Shown here: positions 23,892-35,621 of the stretch, in pieces
Position numbering within the stretch: position 1 is the stretch's first letter
Layout of the letters: each line of letters opens with the position of its first letter
Assembly: GCA_023525715.1 (NCBI GenBank)
Contig: JAKNSD010000059.1
Span: forward strand, 277,880 to 341,879
DNA from: Cichorium intybus
Lineage: Eukaryota; Streptophyta; Magnoliopsida; Asterales; Asteraceae
Length of the DNA: 64,000 nt
Direction of reading: 5' to 3'
Position numbers and translations under genes: made by a program
Notes under the pieces: generated by a model
Seen by the model: only the letters and a program-made list of their open reading frames with translations
Database searches by the model: none
What the model was told of the DNA's origin: nothing

Positions 23892-26800
23892 GTCATGATA
23901 ATCATATGATTCTATAATATATACCTCAAACATCTACTTGACGGCTTTGCTTACCTCTAACAGCTACTTGACGGCTTTGGTTTTAATCTTCTTTAGTGTA
24001 ACATTTAACTTTCATATTATATTTCTTTTGCTTGCCGTTCAAAAGAAAAAATCTCTCTCCGTTTTATTTTCAAGATCCAAAATCTTTTTAAAGTTCAAGA
24101 TCCAAAATCTTTTTAAAGTATTGGAACGATCCACAAAATCAGAATCCATAACCACACTCGAATAAATTTCAAGTCCTTTGCATGATATCAATTTGTTTAT
24201 GGTCTCTATAGACAATAGATTTAGTTTTTTATTTATTATTATTATTATTTTAATGATGGTGAATGGTGTGTTATATACAAGAGTTTCTTTTTGAATGGTG
24301 AGTGACGCCGATCTTGGTTGGTTGATGGTGGTGGGCGACGGTGATAAGAAGTGAAAGAGATATCGAGGTTAAATATCTTGAGAGGATCTATAGCAATTTT
24401 AAAAAATAAAAATTTTAATATCAGTTGAACAAAGTTGATGCATGGCAATAAATTAATGTACTACTGCAATAAGTTCAATTATAGTTTTCATTAAATTATG
24501 TTTTCTTTTATCATCAGTTTAAATAAAATATATGATTACTTAATGAGCGTATTATTGAACATAAACTAGTAAAGTTATGTTTTTAACTAAGAAACTAATT
24601 TTGTTTATATGAACATATATTTTTTGTTATTATAGTTTTATCAAATTATATTTTATTTTATATATTATTAGTTTAAATAAAATATATGATTACTCAAAAC
24701 CATCCTGACAATTTTATTGGATTATGAAAGGTTTGCATCTTTTAAATAAGTTTAAAGTCAAAATTACCAATTACTAATCGTTAATAATATTGTTCATATT
24801 GACTTTTAGTAGACGTTGCGTAGGGGAGTAAATATGATTTGGAGAACAAATTGTAATTTTAATTGTTTATATATGGGTAATAGTTGAAAACCTATTGACC
24901 CGTTTCGACATCGTGGTATCTAATTTAAATAATATTTTACCAAGTGCTTGAATATTTAAGTTCAACAAAGCCATAATATTGGAAATGGATAACTTTTAGC
25001 ATTGATGTATGGAACTTTTGATGAATAATCAAATATAATCCTTTAATAACTGCTCTATATTTAAGTTGATAGAACGAATTTTAATATTTTAAATAATTAT
25101 ATAATTAAAGAAAATGACAACATATATTAAAATAAAAAATTATTTAATATATATTTACTATATGCAAACTGGGTGTACTTTTTTTTCAAGCAGATGTAGA
25201 TCCAGTAGGCTCTATTTAATTTTGATGAAATTAATAAGGCTAAGCATAGACCCCAGGTTCTATTATCACTCATTCATTAAATCGTGAAAACATTCGCTTT
25301 CATTCCCTCAACTCTCACAGTTATACATCTGGTCCCTTTACTTTGCGACACAATGAATCCTCATTTGCATACTAATTTGAAGTCTTAAATGATTACGTTA
25401 CCATGTTAGAGTAAGGTAGCATACATAATAAGACTACTGAGATGTCAAAGACTCAAAGTGACAAGGAAAAATCGAAACTAATATCTTCAAGTGCATATAT
25501 ATGATAACTAGCTTGTATGGCTTTAGAGCATAATAATCAGAATGTTTGCCGTCATTTTGTTATCCAATAATTCGTCAAAACTAGTTGTCTTGTGAAGATG
25601 AATAGTTTCTAATTGTATTCATTACTACAAATGCTAAAAGGAGATGTTTGTGTCAAAAATCATAAGACGAAGCTATGTTAGCAATATATGTTTGTGACAC
25701 AACGTTTACCTTTTCTCATGGGCCATCATTTTTTCATAATCATTATGGCGAACTTCTTCTTAGGCAACAAAACATTTTTGTTGATGCTAATTTCATTTTT
25801 TTGGAAGGGGGGGGGGGGGGGGGGGGGGGGGGTTGTCGCCATTTATCGAAGGTCCCTTTTAGTCAAATCATCATTTGTTCCTGATTAGTGGACGACGATT
25901 TCTTCTAGTCTAGTGGTGTTGCAAAACCCATGAATTGTTGAGGTTTTTGGTTCGACCATGTATCACAAAGCTTTATGGTTTAGATCCTTGACTGATGCAG
26001 TTGTGAAGAATTATATGATATTCTAATTGATAGTCATGTAAGGTTTGTTATCATTATTAACGTTTGCAAATAAGCCAAAAAAAAAAAACAAAAATGAACG
26101 AAATCAAAATTCGATCCAACAGAGGCGTCTAAGAACCAATATAAGCTATAAACACAATCATATGGAGTTTTACACATATTCTTATATTTTAAGTGAACTC
26201 TGGTTGATGTCAGATTAAACTTCACGTATGGTTAAGTGGCTAAATAGCTCCCCGCTAGCGGTATTACATATGTGGGTAAGATCTAGGTATAAAAAAATGA
26301 GTAATAGCTCAGTGCATCGTTCAACCTCAAAGTGTGAATGATAGCACCTCATAAAAACTTCTACAAAATACTCTTAATATTTAAGTTTCATCCACCAAAA
26401 GTATGCATAATATCCCTTAAAAAAGTTGTTATGAGGGTCTAGAAGGGCTTGTCATATATGCATGGATCGTATTAGGTTTCCCTTAAGAGTGCATGAACCG
26501 CTCCACTATTGGTAAGGCCTAGTTTTGTCATGTTGGTCAACACTTGTACTCTTTGAACATTACTAAGGTGTCATATTGTTGTTAAGATCATTATATGGGT
26601 TAATAGGTTATTGTGTTGTGATGTATACTTATTCATATGGTTTTTCCCTATTTAGGGAGAGTATTTATAGGCCCTCTCTTTAATATTAATTAAAACTCGA
26701 AAAATGCACAGTTATGGTCAAGTATATTGATTCTCATCTCAATGTTCAATCTTGATTGAGAAATAATATCTTTAGGTAGAGAAGGTTGATTCAATCCATA

Positions 26801-27420
26801 CATTATGCCTGACAAGAAACATCACACAAACAAAAATAATCATAATGGATAGTTGATATTTAGTTTTTAAATAACTATTTCAAATAGCCAATACGATGGC
26901 TTTTTCATTCACATTCATATTTTTTGAATCTATTGAGTCACAAAGGTGAGTAGTGAATGATATGATTAATCTCAAAATCAACAAGGAACCTTAAAATGTT
27001 AAGAAGAATAAATGGTTGAAAATTACAAAGCGTTACAGACCAGAAAAGATCAGCTCGGACCAAGCAACTAGGTAGTAGGATGAAACACCCCTTGTATGGG
27101 TAATTTGAAACAATTATTTAATTAAGGAATTCAATTTTATTTAATACAATCATTTTACGGATAAGGTCCCAAATATCCAAGTTCTCATCTATTAAAGGGT
27201 TTAAAATGGAAAGTCATACGATGGTATAACAAAATAATCAAGAGATAACAGTTTAAGTGTCTAATATCTCATACATCAAGATAAAATGTCTTCTAAATGT
27301 TCTTATGATTTTTCGGCCTTCAAATTACCAACTAAGACTCTTAATCTGAATACATGTCAAAATAAAATATGGTGAGCCTGGCGAGCATTATCAACATCTA
27401 GACATTATGGTATTATGGCA
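23892..27420. other. AT-rich intergenic DNA, no gene recognised
   Basis: Short local duplications occur (CTACTTGACGGCTTTG twice at 23934-23979; TTCAAGATCCAAAATCTTTTTAAAG twice at 24069-24118). Apart from the poly(G) at 25807-25832 nothing is identified. Open frames at 23938-24165, 25675-25888 and 26034-26225 lack known motifs. Confidence 0.4.
25807..25832 (+). repeat. Poly(G) tract, 26 bp
   Basis: Twenty-six uninterrupted G. Open frames running through it encode polyglycine and are artefacts. Confidence 0.95.
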
Positions 27421-27526
27421 GTATATGGAAGTAAGCCCAAAGCTCATGTCTTAATAAACATCATAATTAAAAATAGTGAAAATAATTCAAATCATTATAT
27501 GGAAGTAAGCCCAAAGCTCATGTCTT
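27421..27526 (+). repeat. Direct repeat of 31 bp
   Basis: TATATGGAAGTAAGCCCAAAGCTCATGTCTT occurs at about 27422-27452 and 27496-27526, 74 bp apart. Confidence 0.85.
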
Positions 27527-27599
27527 CTACTCTCCCAACACAAAGGCCCTTTATCTTTATGGGACATTCTAAGGTAATACTGGTGGTTGTCGAGGCCAA

Positions 27600-28980
27600 C
27601 AAAAATAAACCTTAATTCTCTAACACAAAATAGTGTATAGCGGTAAAGGGATCGAATCCACGGAGACTGGTTCAATTTGTAAAACTAAGCAATCAATTCA
27701 TAACGAGATAAATTCTTAAACAAAATAAAATAAAAAGGGGGTTTTGTTGTTTGAGTTACAAAGCTAAATAAGAAACACAACTAACAAGTTTAGTAAATTT
27801 TAATAGCACAAATTTAACAAAGAGTAAAATATCAATATTGGGTGATGATCACAAGTCCAACTAACTAGTTTATCACTATGATTTATGGTGCAATATCTTT
27901 ATTCAACCCAACTTGGCTATAGCAACTCAAAAGCTTGAGTTGCCTAGATCCTCCTTAAATGATATTGAAGTTAGAGAAGCTCTTAACAACCATCTTAATC
28001 AAAATCACAAATCAAATAAGCATTTGATTCATATAATTTGACTAGCAATAAGCTCCAAGGATCACCAAATCTAAACAAAAGCTACAAAAGCTTGCACTTT
28101 AATTTTTAGAGAACAAAACCTTATGATTTAGTATGAAATAATAAGCATCCACAAAAATCATTTGTTACCAAATTACTTCCAAGATCAATTACGTAATCTA
28201 AGAGGTAACTAACAATAATCATTCAAGCATTTGAACCATGGATAAAAATACTAGAACAATCATAGAAATTCAAACAAAGGCTTTCATTCATGAATCAAAC
28301 AAAGATTCATAAACCATTCAAAACTAAAGTAGTTGTTCAAGGATAAATCACCCAATATTGACTAGTAGAAACCTAACCACACAAATTTAAGATAAAAGAT
28401 GGAGCAATTATACCAAATATTAAAGAGTTTGAGAACTAATGTTCCAAGCTCCCAAAATCGGCTCCCCAAAGCTACGCCGTCTGTCTCGTTCGAACTCCGA
28501 TTCATTCCGCTCCTCATCCGTAATTCCTACGAATTAAACATAAAACCACGAAAGTATCCGAAATAACTAAAAAAACAGAAATACCAAAATAATACATGCA
28601 AACTAAATAAAAACAAAGGTAACGATGCAAAATTAATTTATAAAAGAAGTAATAAAATGTCACTATCAAATACCCAGGAAAAATTTGGTAAATCAAAGCA
28701 TAAACAATGTGGTAACATCACACTTAAAACCTATTTAAAGGCCTCAACAAAGATTTTGGTATCATGAAACCTCAAATTAGGTTTGCAAGGCTTATCCCCT
28801 CGTGAAAGACTATTTATACTTCCAATTACAACTTATAAGCCTCAATGCTTGCAAAATGGCTAAGAATCTCAAGTTTCAGTGTGTTAGAACCACATAATTT
28901 GCTAACCCATCCTAAAGTTGATGCATAGGTTTCTTATGGAAACTCAATTCAAAATAAAAAAGTTTGTCAGTGATTTCAAA
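27600..28980 (-). repeat. Probable old LTR of a Ty3-gypsy element
   Basis: In minus orientation a TATAAATAG box at about 28812 is followed, over 1 kb downstream, by CTCCGTGGATTCGATCCCTTTACCGCTATAC (27640-27670). This is the same kind of phrase as CTCCCGTGGATCGACCCTGACTACCACTGTAC near the 3' end of the Athila LTR at 53843. I infer a diverged solo or partial LTR; termini and target duplication were not found. Confidence 0.4.
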
Positions 28981-30259
28981 ACTCTTTTAGAAATTTTCAT
29001 GAACACATCATGTATTAGATATAATATTTCACATAGTTTATGCATATAATGTTATGATATGATTGAAAATTTTCAAAGTGTAATATTATATAAAATGACA
29101 TGTGCTCACAGGTAAGGAACTCGTTTCACAAGTGTAGTAGATATTCCAAACAACTTTAATAAACAAATTGATGCTTAAAAGTCATTTATAGGAATAAATG
29201 TAACTAAGTAATTAATCACTAATTAACCCATAACTATACAAATTAAAGTTCATAAACTTCATCAACTCTTTTTATCATTTACACTAGTTCTAACTCTATT
29301 TTCGATTAAAAATTACATTATGTAATCATGAATTGTTCTAAGGCTTTATTAAAGTATTGTTTTATTGATTTCTATCTTGTATAGAACCAAAAAACTCTTA
29401 TACATTATTTTTGGTAAAATGTTAGAGTAATAGTAAAATTAAATATATTTTTCCGACACCAGTCTCGCAACCCAAACCACTAGTTGCTTTTCTTCTTTTC
29501 CTCCCCCTTGTCGTCTGTCACCCTTTTCGCCGTCCCAAAAGAAAAGAATCCATTATGGAATATATCTTTTACACCTTATAATAAAAACAATAAAAAACTA
29601 TTCAAAGGTGATTTATTAGAGGACGATGATTCATAGGGCTTAGCCACCGGATTTACCTACGATTGGCTCATTTGACAGTTATAATGGGTCTGGGTTCGAG
29701 AGATAACTCTCTGGTATAGCTAGCGTAAGGGTTTGATGCTCATAATATATGTTGTTGGTGTCGGATGGCTTGCAATAAACAAAAATTAGAGAACAGATTT
29801 GGCATATAAACGACTTGAAAAGTCAAATTCTTTAATTTTTTCTAATCTTACTGATTTGAGGCTATAGTTTTGCCTATGTGATTGCTTTGAGGGATCATTG
29901 GGGCAAAGCATGAGACTAACAAGTTTGTAACAATCTATTAGATAAACAATGATTTTAACTTTTTTTTATTTGTAGAGATATACTTGCTAAAGAATTATAG
30001 GTTTTCTTTTTTACATTTAGGGTTCCAATTTCATTTCTATGTAAGGTTATAATCGCTAATGTGATTGATTTGAGTTTTTCTTTACATTTTCTATGTCTAT
30101 TTATTAGTGTTGAATCTATATGTGTTTTGTTCGATCACCATAATGGTCGTCGGCAATGGACGGTGGTCGCAGGAGAAAGGAGGATGATAAAGGAGGGGGA
30201 GAAGAAAGAGAAAGGAAAGGAATGAGAAAGAGGATGGTGGGGTACGACTTGGGTAGGAT
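28981..30259. other. Intergenic DNA, no gene recognised
   Basis: No coding or paired-terminus signal. A GGGTCTGGGTTCGAG word near 29688 recalls a tRNA B-box but is unsupported. Confidence 0.4.
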
Positions 30260-30539
30260 TAGGGATGAGCATATGAACCGAAAAAATCGAACCGAACCGA
30301 ATCAGGACCGAATACCGAATATACATATTTGGTTTTTTAAAAATGTTAATTCGGTTTCGAACCATGCTTACGCATAACATTACTCTTGATCATGAAAAAC
30401 TGAACACAACCGAAAACCGACATAACTGAACCGAAACTGAAACCAAATATACATATTCAGTTCAGTCTTCACTTTTAAAAAATCCTATTTCGGTTTCGGT
30501 TTCGGTTTCGGTTCTGTTTTCGGACCACACTCATCCCTA
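30260..30539. mobile_element. hAT-like MITE, 280 bp, with perfect 8-bp target duplication
   Basis: Ends TAGGGATGAGCA and CACTCATCCCTA are inverted. The flanks are GGTAGGAT on both sides (30252-30259 and 30540-30547). The interior is AACCGAA on the left and GGTTTCGGTTTCGG on the right. Cleanest copy of this family in the window. Confidence 0.88.
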
Positions 30540-31269
30540 GGTAGGATATATGTGGCTTATTTCTTATTTCTATATAAACAAAACAATTAAATAAATGGAA
30601 AAAAGAAAACAAAAAGGTAAAACAATATTTTCAGTTTTAACAAGTTGATAGACCTTAACCAAATAAATCAGCAAACCGCAGGGACTCGATTTGTAATTTT
30701 CTCTAATAAAAAGTAATTATTTACACATATAGTCAAAATATATGGACTTCTTATTGAGGGTAGCAATCGTTTCATGTTTGAGTTGATGAGTCGTGGGCTA
30801 ACGGGTCAGAAGACAAGACCCGCATTATTGAACGTCTCATGAGCTTCAACACAAACACGTATAAGGCAAACATGACACGCCCGCTAAACCCATATAATTA
30901 AATTGGTTGACAAGTCAAAAACACGACCCATATGATGTCTTCGTACATTCGCATTGATTTTGCCTCGTGAATTTGAATGATATTCCAATTTTCATTTAGA
31001 TGTTTACTCTTTAGTCATTAGGCTATAGGTAGTAGACATATTCAAAAAATAAATATTGTTGTTAAACTAATATAATTAAACGGTTGACAAGTCAATCCAC
31101 GAACCCGACCGCCAATTCGGACGTGACCCGAGTTACATGGGTTAACCTGATATTAACTTGTATCTATTTAAGATCGACCAAAACCCATTTATTTACATTT
31201 CATATTCGTATTGTGTCGAAAATTATCAACCCCACTTTTTATGTGCTCAACTTCCACCATTTTATTTTA
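30540..31269. other. Upstream intergenic DNA of the WAG-like gene
   Basis: AT-rich, with no coding signal. The 31084-31388 open frames overlap the MITE below and are not credible genes. Confidence 0.4.
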
Positions 31270-31402
31270 GGGAAGTGATATTTCCACTTGAGAAATTGAT
31301 TCATCCACATGAAATATATGTTTTATTGACTTGTACGATAGCTGCAAGTATATTGTACATCATGTGGATGAATCAAATTTTCAAATGAAAATATCACTTC
31401 TC
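31270..31402. mobile_element. 133-bp fold-back MITE with 9-bp target duplication
   Basis: The arms GGGAAGTGATATTTCCACTTGAGAAATTGATTCATCCACATG and the inverted copy ending ATATCACTTCTC pair over about 45 bp. The flanks TTTATTTTA (31261-31269 and 31403-31411) are identical. Nine bases suggest a Mutator-type target duplication, though the AT-only word weakens this. It lies 302 bp upstream of the WAG-like ATG. Confidence 0.75.
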
Positions 31403-31411
31403 TTTATTTTA

Positions 31412-31703
31412 TTAATAAACATTTAACCGCTGGTTAAAATCCAACTAAAGTTCCATCCATACTAGTCCTAATGTGAAAGGTAGTTACAAAATTATGTTCT
31501 CAACTTCCACTTTTTTACTATTAAACCCTCCTAAAAATTTGGTCAACCAAAACCTACCACAACTTATTTTACGCACAGACACACACTCTCTCTCCCCCTA
31601 TCTTCGGTCAACAGACACGTTAAGGTCATTAAATTACACATGTCCCACTCCCCCTCCGTTATAAGACCACCCTCACCACCCCTACAGTCCACAACATACA
31701 CCA
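31412..31703 (+). promoter_or_regulatory. Proximal promoter and 5' UTR of the WAG-like gene
   Basis: A pyrimidine-rich patch CTCTCTCTCCCCCTATCTTC (31586-31605) is typical of plant core promoters or 5' UTRs. The only TATA-like word, TTATAAGA, lies at about 31659, close to the ATG. Start site not determinable. Confidence 0.35.
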
Positions 31704-33155
31704 ATGGAAGACGATCATCATACCATCTCCCGGCTAGATTCCGATCTCGATTTCAGCTTCACCAGCTGCACCACCACCACCACTGTAACCTCATCTAGTG
31801 CACGTTCTAGTCTTGCTCGTTCCAGCTTATGTCTAAGCTTTAACGAATCCACACGTCTTTCCTCCGCCTCCGCCTCCACCTCTTCCACTGCTGTCCCTAA
31901 CCTCCACTCTCGCCCTCACCGGAAATCTGATGCTAACTGGTCCGCTATTAAAGCTGCCACTAACCTTTCCTCTGATGGGTCTCTCCATCTCCGTCACCTT
32001 AAGCTTGTACGCCTTGTGGGGTCGGGGAATTTTGGCAGGGTGTTCCTTTGTCGCCTCCGAGATTATGAACACGCGAATTTCGCCATTAAAGTTGTTGATA
32101 AGAACTTACTTAGCTCCAAGAAGCTCTCTCATGTCCAGACCGAGGCTCGGATTCTTTCATCCCTCGACCACCCTTTTCTCCCTACGCTTTATGCTCATCT
32201 GGAAGTGTCGCACTACACGTGCTTCCTCATCGATTTCTGTCCCAATGGCGACCTTCATTCCTTGCTGCGGAAGCAACCTAATTACCGGCTACCAATCGAT
32301 TCAGTTAGGTTCTTCGCGGCGGAGGTTTTAGTGGCTCTTGAATACCTTCACTCGCTTGGAATCGTGTACCGGGATTTGAAGCCGGAGAACATTTTGATAC
32401 GAGAAGATGGTCACATCATGTTGTCGGATTTTGATTTGTGTTTCAATGCCGACATCGTACCAAAACTGGATAACAGAATCCAAGGTACGACAAGCGGGAA
32501 ACGCCGCGGGCGTAGCGGCTGCTACGGCGGCAATCGCTCTATACGCGCGGAAGAAGAAATAGTGACGGAGTTTGTAGCAGAGCCGACATCGGCTTTCTCG
32601 AAATCATGCGTTGGGACTCACGAGTACCTGGCGCCGGAGCTGGTCAACGGTAGCGGCCATGGCAACGGCGTTGACTGGTGGGCCTTTGGTGTGCTGGTGT
32701 ACGAGTTATTGTACGGAAGGACGCCGTTCCGAGGAGGGAGCAAAGAGTCCACCCTGCGCAATATAGCATCGACCAGGGAAGTGACGTTTGAGGAAGAAAA
32801 AGAAACCGTACAAGCACCGCCGCGGATGGCGGAGGCCAAGGACTTGATAGAGAAATTGTTGGTGAAAGATCCTCGGAGGAGACTAGGGTGCTCCAGGGGT
32901 GCGACGGACATTAAACAGCACCCATTTTTCGACGGGATCAAGTGGCCGTTGATCCGTACATACAGCCCGCCGGAGCACCGTGGGGTGGTGGTGAAGAGAA
33001 GTAGCAAGACACATGCTAGTAACGTGAGCACCCCCTCCAAGAGACGGCGATGGATATGGAAGGGCCTTAATTACCTATTGATGAAAAGCAAGGGATCTAA
33101 ACGAAATTTAAATTCCAACCAGAACTATTATTGTTATAGAAAAAATGTGGTCTAA
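31704..33155 (+). CDS. WAG1/WAG2: AGC-VIII serine/threonine kinase, WAG1/WAG2 (PINOID-like) type
   Basis: 483 residues, single exon, as in the family. The Ser/Thr-rich N-terminus contains SSSARSSLARSSL (30-42), a signature of WAG kinases. Kinase domain about 100-417: Gly loop GSGNFGRV (106-113), ATP Lys129, Glu147, catalytic YRDLKPEN (222-229) and DFD (242-244), the plant AGC-VIII replacement of DFG. A roughly 60-residue basic insertion precedes CVGTHEYLAPE (302-312). The tail is basic (KRRRWIWK) and ends YYCYRKNVV without a clear PDK1-binding FxxF. Known relatives phosphorylate PIN auxin-efflux carriers at the plasma membrane and act in root waving, phototropism and cotyledon or leaf patterning; that role is inferred here. 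All catalytic residues are intact. Length fits WAG proteins (about 480); PINOID itself is shorter and has an intron. Confidence 0.95.
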   Translation: MEDDHHTISRLDSDLDFSFTSCTTTTTVTSSSARSSLARSSLCLSFNESTRLSSASASTSSTAVPNLHSRPHRKSDANWSAIKAATNLSSDGSLHLRHLKLVRLVGSGNFGRVFLCRLRDYEHANFAIKVVDKNLLSSKKLSHVQTEARILSSLDHPFLPTLYAHLEVSHYTCFLIDFCPNGDLHSLLRKQPNYRLPIDSVRFFAAEVLVALEYLHSLGIVYRDLKPENILIREDGHIMLSDFDLCFNADIVPKLDNRIQGTTSGKRRGRSGCYGGNRSIRAEEEIVTEFVAEPTSAFSKSCVGTHEYLAPELVNGSGHGNGVDWWAFGVLVYELLYGRTPFRGGSKESTLRNIASTREVTFEEEKETVQAPPRMAEAKDLIEKLLVKDPRRRLGCSRGATDIKQHPFFDGIKWPLIRTYSPPEHRGVVVKRSSKTHASNVSTPSKRRRWIWKGLNYLLMKSKGSKRNLNSNQNYYCYRKNVV

Positions 33156-35029
33156 ACTAGATAGAATTAAAGTGCATGGGGCGAATGTATAAATTTTGTT
33201 CGGAGTTCTTCATTTTTTCTTCGAGGCTTTAACGATTTGGTTTTTTTTCTTATTTTGTAAAAAGAATTTATATACCCGTTTGGCCGTTTATATCAGTGTT
33301 GTCTTTGTTTACAGAATTATATTCTGCACATGCTTTTATATCTACTTAGAAGAAATTACGATTCAAATATCAAACGCATATTAAAATTGGATAAATCAAT
33401 TCTATCTAAAAGCTCATTGAAAAATATATAATTGATTAACCATGTCAGATCTGAGCGGAGAAACACATTAAAGAAGATGTAAATGTCTAATTAAATACTT
33501 CAATACTTAGAAAACTACGACTTGGTCCCTACAATTATATGGGTTGGTGAAATAGGTCCTTTGTAGTAAATTATTTATCCACTTTCCCATTAAATACCTT
33601 GTACCCTTCAAAATAATCGACTCATATTAAAACAATTATCGTCGATCATAAATGTATATTATTTTATTTTTATAAAGTTATTACTGTTAAATCAAATATC
33701 TTTTATTTAAAAAATTATGTTCACATTTTGTTAAGTAGTATATAAAGTGACTATTACTGTCAATAAATCATTCATTTTGCATGCAAAAGAAACAATAAAT
33801 TTCATTTATTTATTTACTCCGAGCAGACATTTAATCCAAACAATGTCTTATGGAAAAAAAAAATTAATTTGTTACCCAATCCCCAAATTGTCATAACCAT
33901 TGAACCAGTTGACCTACGCCATGTGAGTTGATATTCCATATGAAATATGGTAAAATAAACAATTTATAATGAAATTTTGAGATAGATTCTTGTTTGAGAA
34001 TACAGGGGTGTTCATGGTTTGTTTTAAACTGGATAAACATGTGAAACTATGGCTGGTTTAAAAAATTCTATATAATTTACCTTGTGGTTCAATTAACGAG
34101 GGTTTGAACTTGATCTTGTATTCTTTCTGCATGATAAAAATCTATTTTAAGTTTCAAGTTTGTGTTCAAACACTTTGAACGAATGACTCTGTTTTAGTTT
34201 TAATTACTGGATTTAGCTTGAGTTTTGGTTATTAGGCATATATTTCTCTAAAATTTCAACATTATTTATTAGATACGTAAAAGCCAAACTGAGTTAAGCG
34301 GATTCGCCGAGTTTCCAAATTGCATCATATAACATGTGGATATCTAGACCTCATGATATAACAACTAAAAGTATATGACTGCTTTTATATGTTAGTTTAA
34401 ATATAGAAGTCCAAAACCAAACTAATAAAAAATACAAGTTCAATTTAAATTAACTAGACCTATGTTCAACTATTACAAATTCAACAAAGTACCACCTTCA
34501 TTTATTCGTGGTCAACAATCGGAGATACAATCAAAACAACACCCATGTGGCTGAAACACCCGATAAATAATTTGACTCTTCGCCCTAGATTTACTACATG
34601 CCAGAGTACGATATTTGAAAATGGTGGTAGATAGCATTGATCCCGGATATAAGGAAACAATAAGACTAGAGAACAAAGTTTTGTTTAATTAAAAACTAAA
34701 AGAAAATGACTAAAAGTCTCAATTTCTTACCTAACAAGATGTTCTAAATGTCAAGGTGCAACTCACTATGCACCAATCATAGCCTTTTTTCCACATAATT
34801 CTTTCTTGATCCCAACAAATCATACCTAACAAACTCTAAATTATAATCAAGATTCCCACAAAAATACAACGAAAGAAGTGAACTTTAAATTTGGAACTAA
34901 ACTAGTAAATTTAGCATAACCCATCTTCAATGATTAAGCATACAACCTGTCTGACCTCCATTTTTTCAACTTCTACTTCAAGTCCACCGAATCACAAACT
35001 AGTATTTAAAGATCAATTATGCACATTTA
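33156..35029. other. Intergenic spacer between the converging kinase genes
   Basis: 3' flank of the WAG-like gene followed by AT-rich DNA. No gene, terminal repeats or clear polyadenylation block could be fixed. Confidence 0.45.
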
Positions 35030-35517
35030 GGAAGTTGTGCTCAATTTGCAAAAATAGTCCATGCTTAATAGAAAATTAATAAAATAATCCTTATGTTTCA
35101 TAAAATTATAACAATGGTCATTGGCTAATAGTGATTTTACAAAAATGGTCCATATGCTTCACATAGTTACACAAATGGTCCCTACTAATAATATTTTTTA
35201 GAAATTGTCCCTCTGTTTCAAAAAATTACCAAATTTATCCTTGCATTTAAGAAAATAACAAAAAGAATCCACACCTACAATTCTAAGAGTGGCCTATAGT
35301 TATGGTCCCTGGCTAATAACGAAATAACAAAAAATAATGTGTTTCACAAATTCACAAAAAAAAAAAAAAAAAACTATGTCTAATAGCGAATTTAAAGATA
35401 TGGTACCGTGTTTGCCAGAAATTACTAAAATGAACCTTATGTATAAGACTATTACATAAATGGTGTCCAACATATAAGATTAATAAACCCGCCGCAACAC
35501 GCAGGCCCTCCCACTAG
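35030..35517 (+). mobile_element. Non-autonomous Helitron 3' part with degenerate tandem repeats
   Basis: Imperfect units of the type AAAATGGTCC(C)TATGTTTCA(T)AAAATTACA recur every 60-70 bp. The block ends CCCGCCGCAACACGCAGGCCCTCCCACTAG followed by T, a decayed Helitron 3' hairpin plus CTAG|T terminus. A related element with the same ending lies at 47141-47655. The 5' TC end was not located. Confidence 0.7.
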
Positions 35518-35621
35518 TTTATATATATTCTAAAACAAGTTATGACTAATGTAAAGTATGGTCAATATTCTTTCTTTTTCTTTTTTGTACAAAAAGAATA
35601 AAAGACCCGCCATGATCAAAA

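Noticed and set aside
26221..26270. TGGTTAAGTGGCTAAAT resembling a tRNA A-box
   Set aside because: No B-box at the right distance and no cloverleaf; not a tRNA gene.
29620..29760. Possible tRNA-derived SINE (GGGTTCGAG B-box-like word)
   Set aside because: The A-box is weak, no poly(A) or target duplication is visible, and spacing is not convincing.
32618..33040. 140-codon minus-strand frame under the WAG-like kinase
   Set aside because: Antisense shadow; the plus strand has a full kinase domain.
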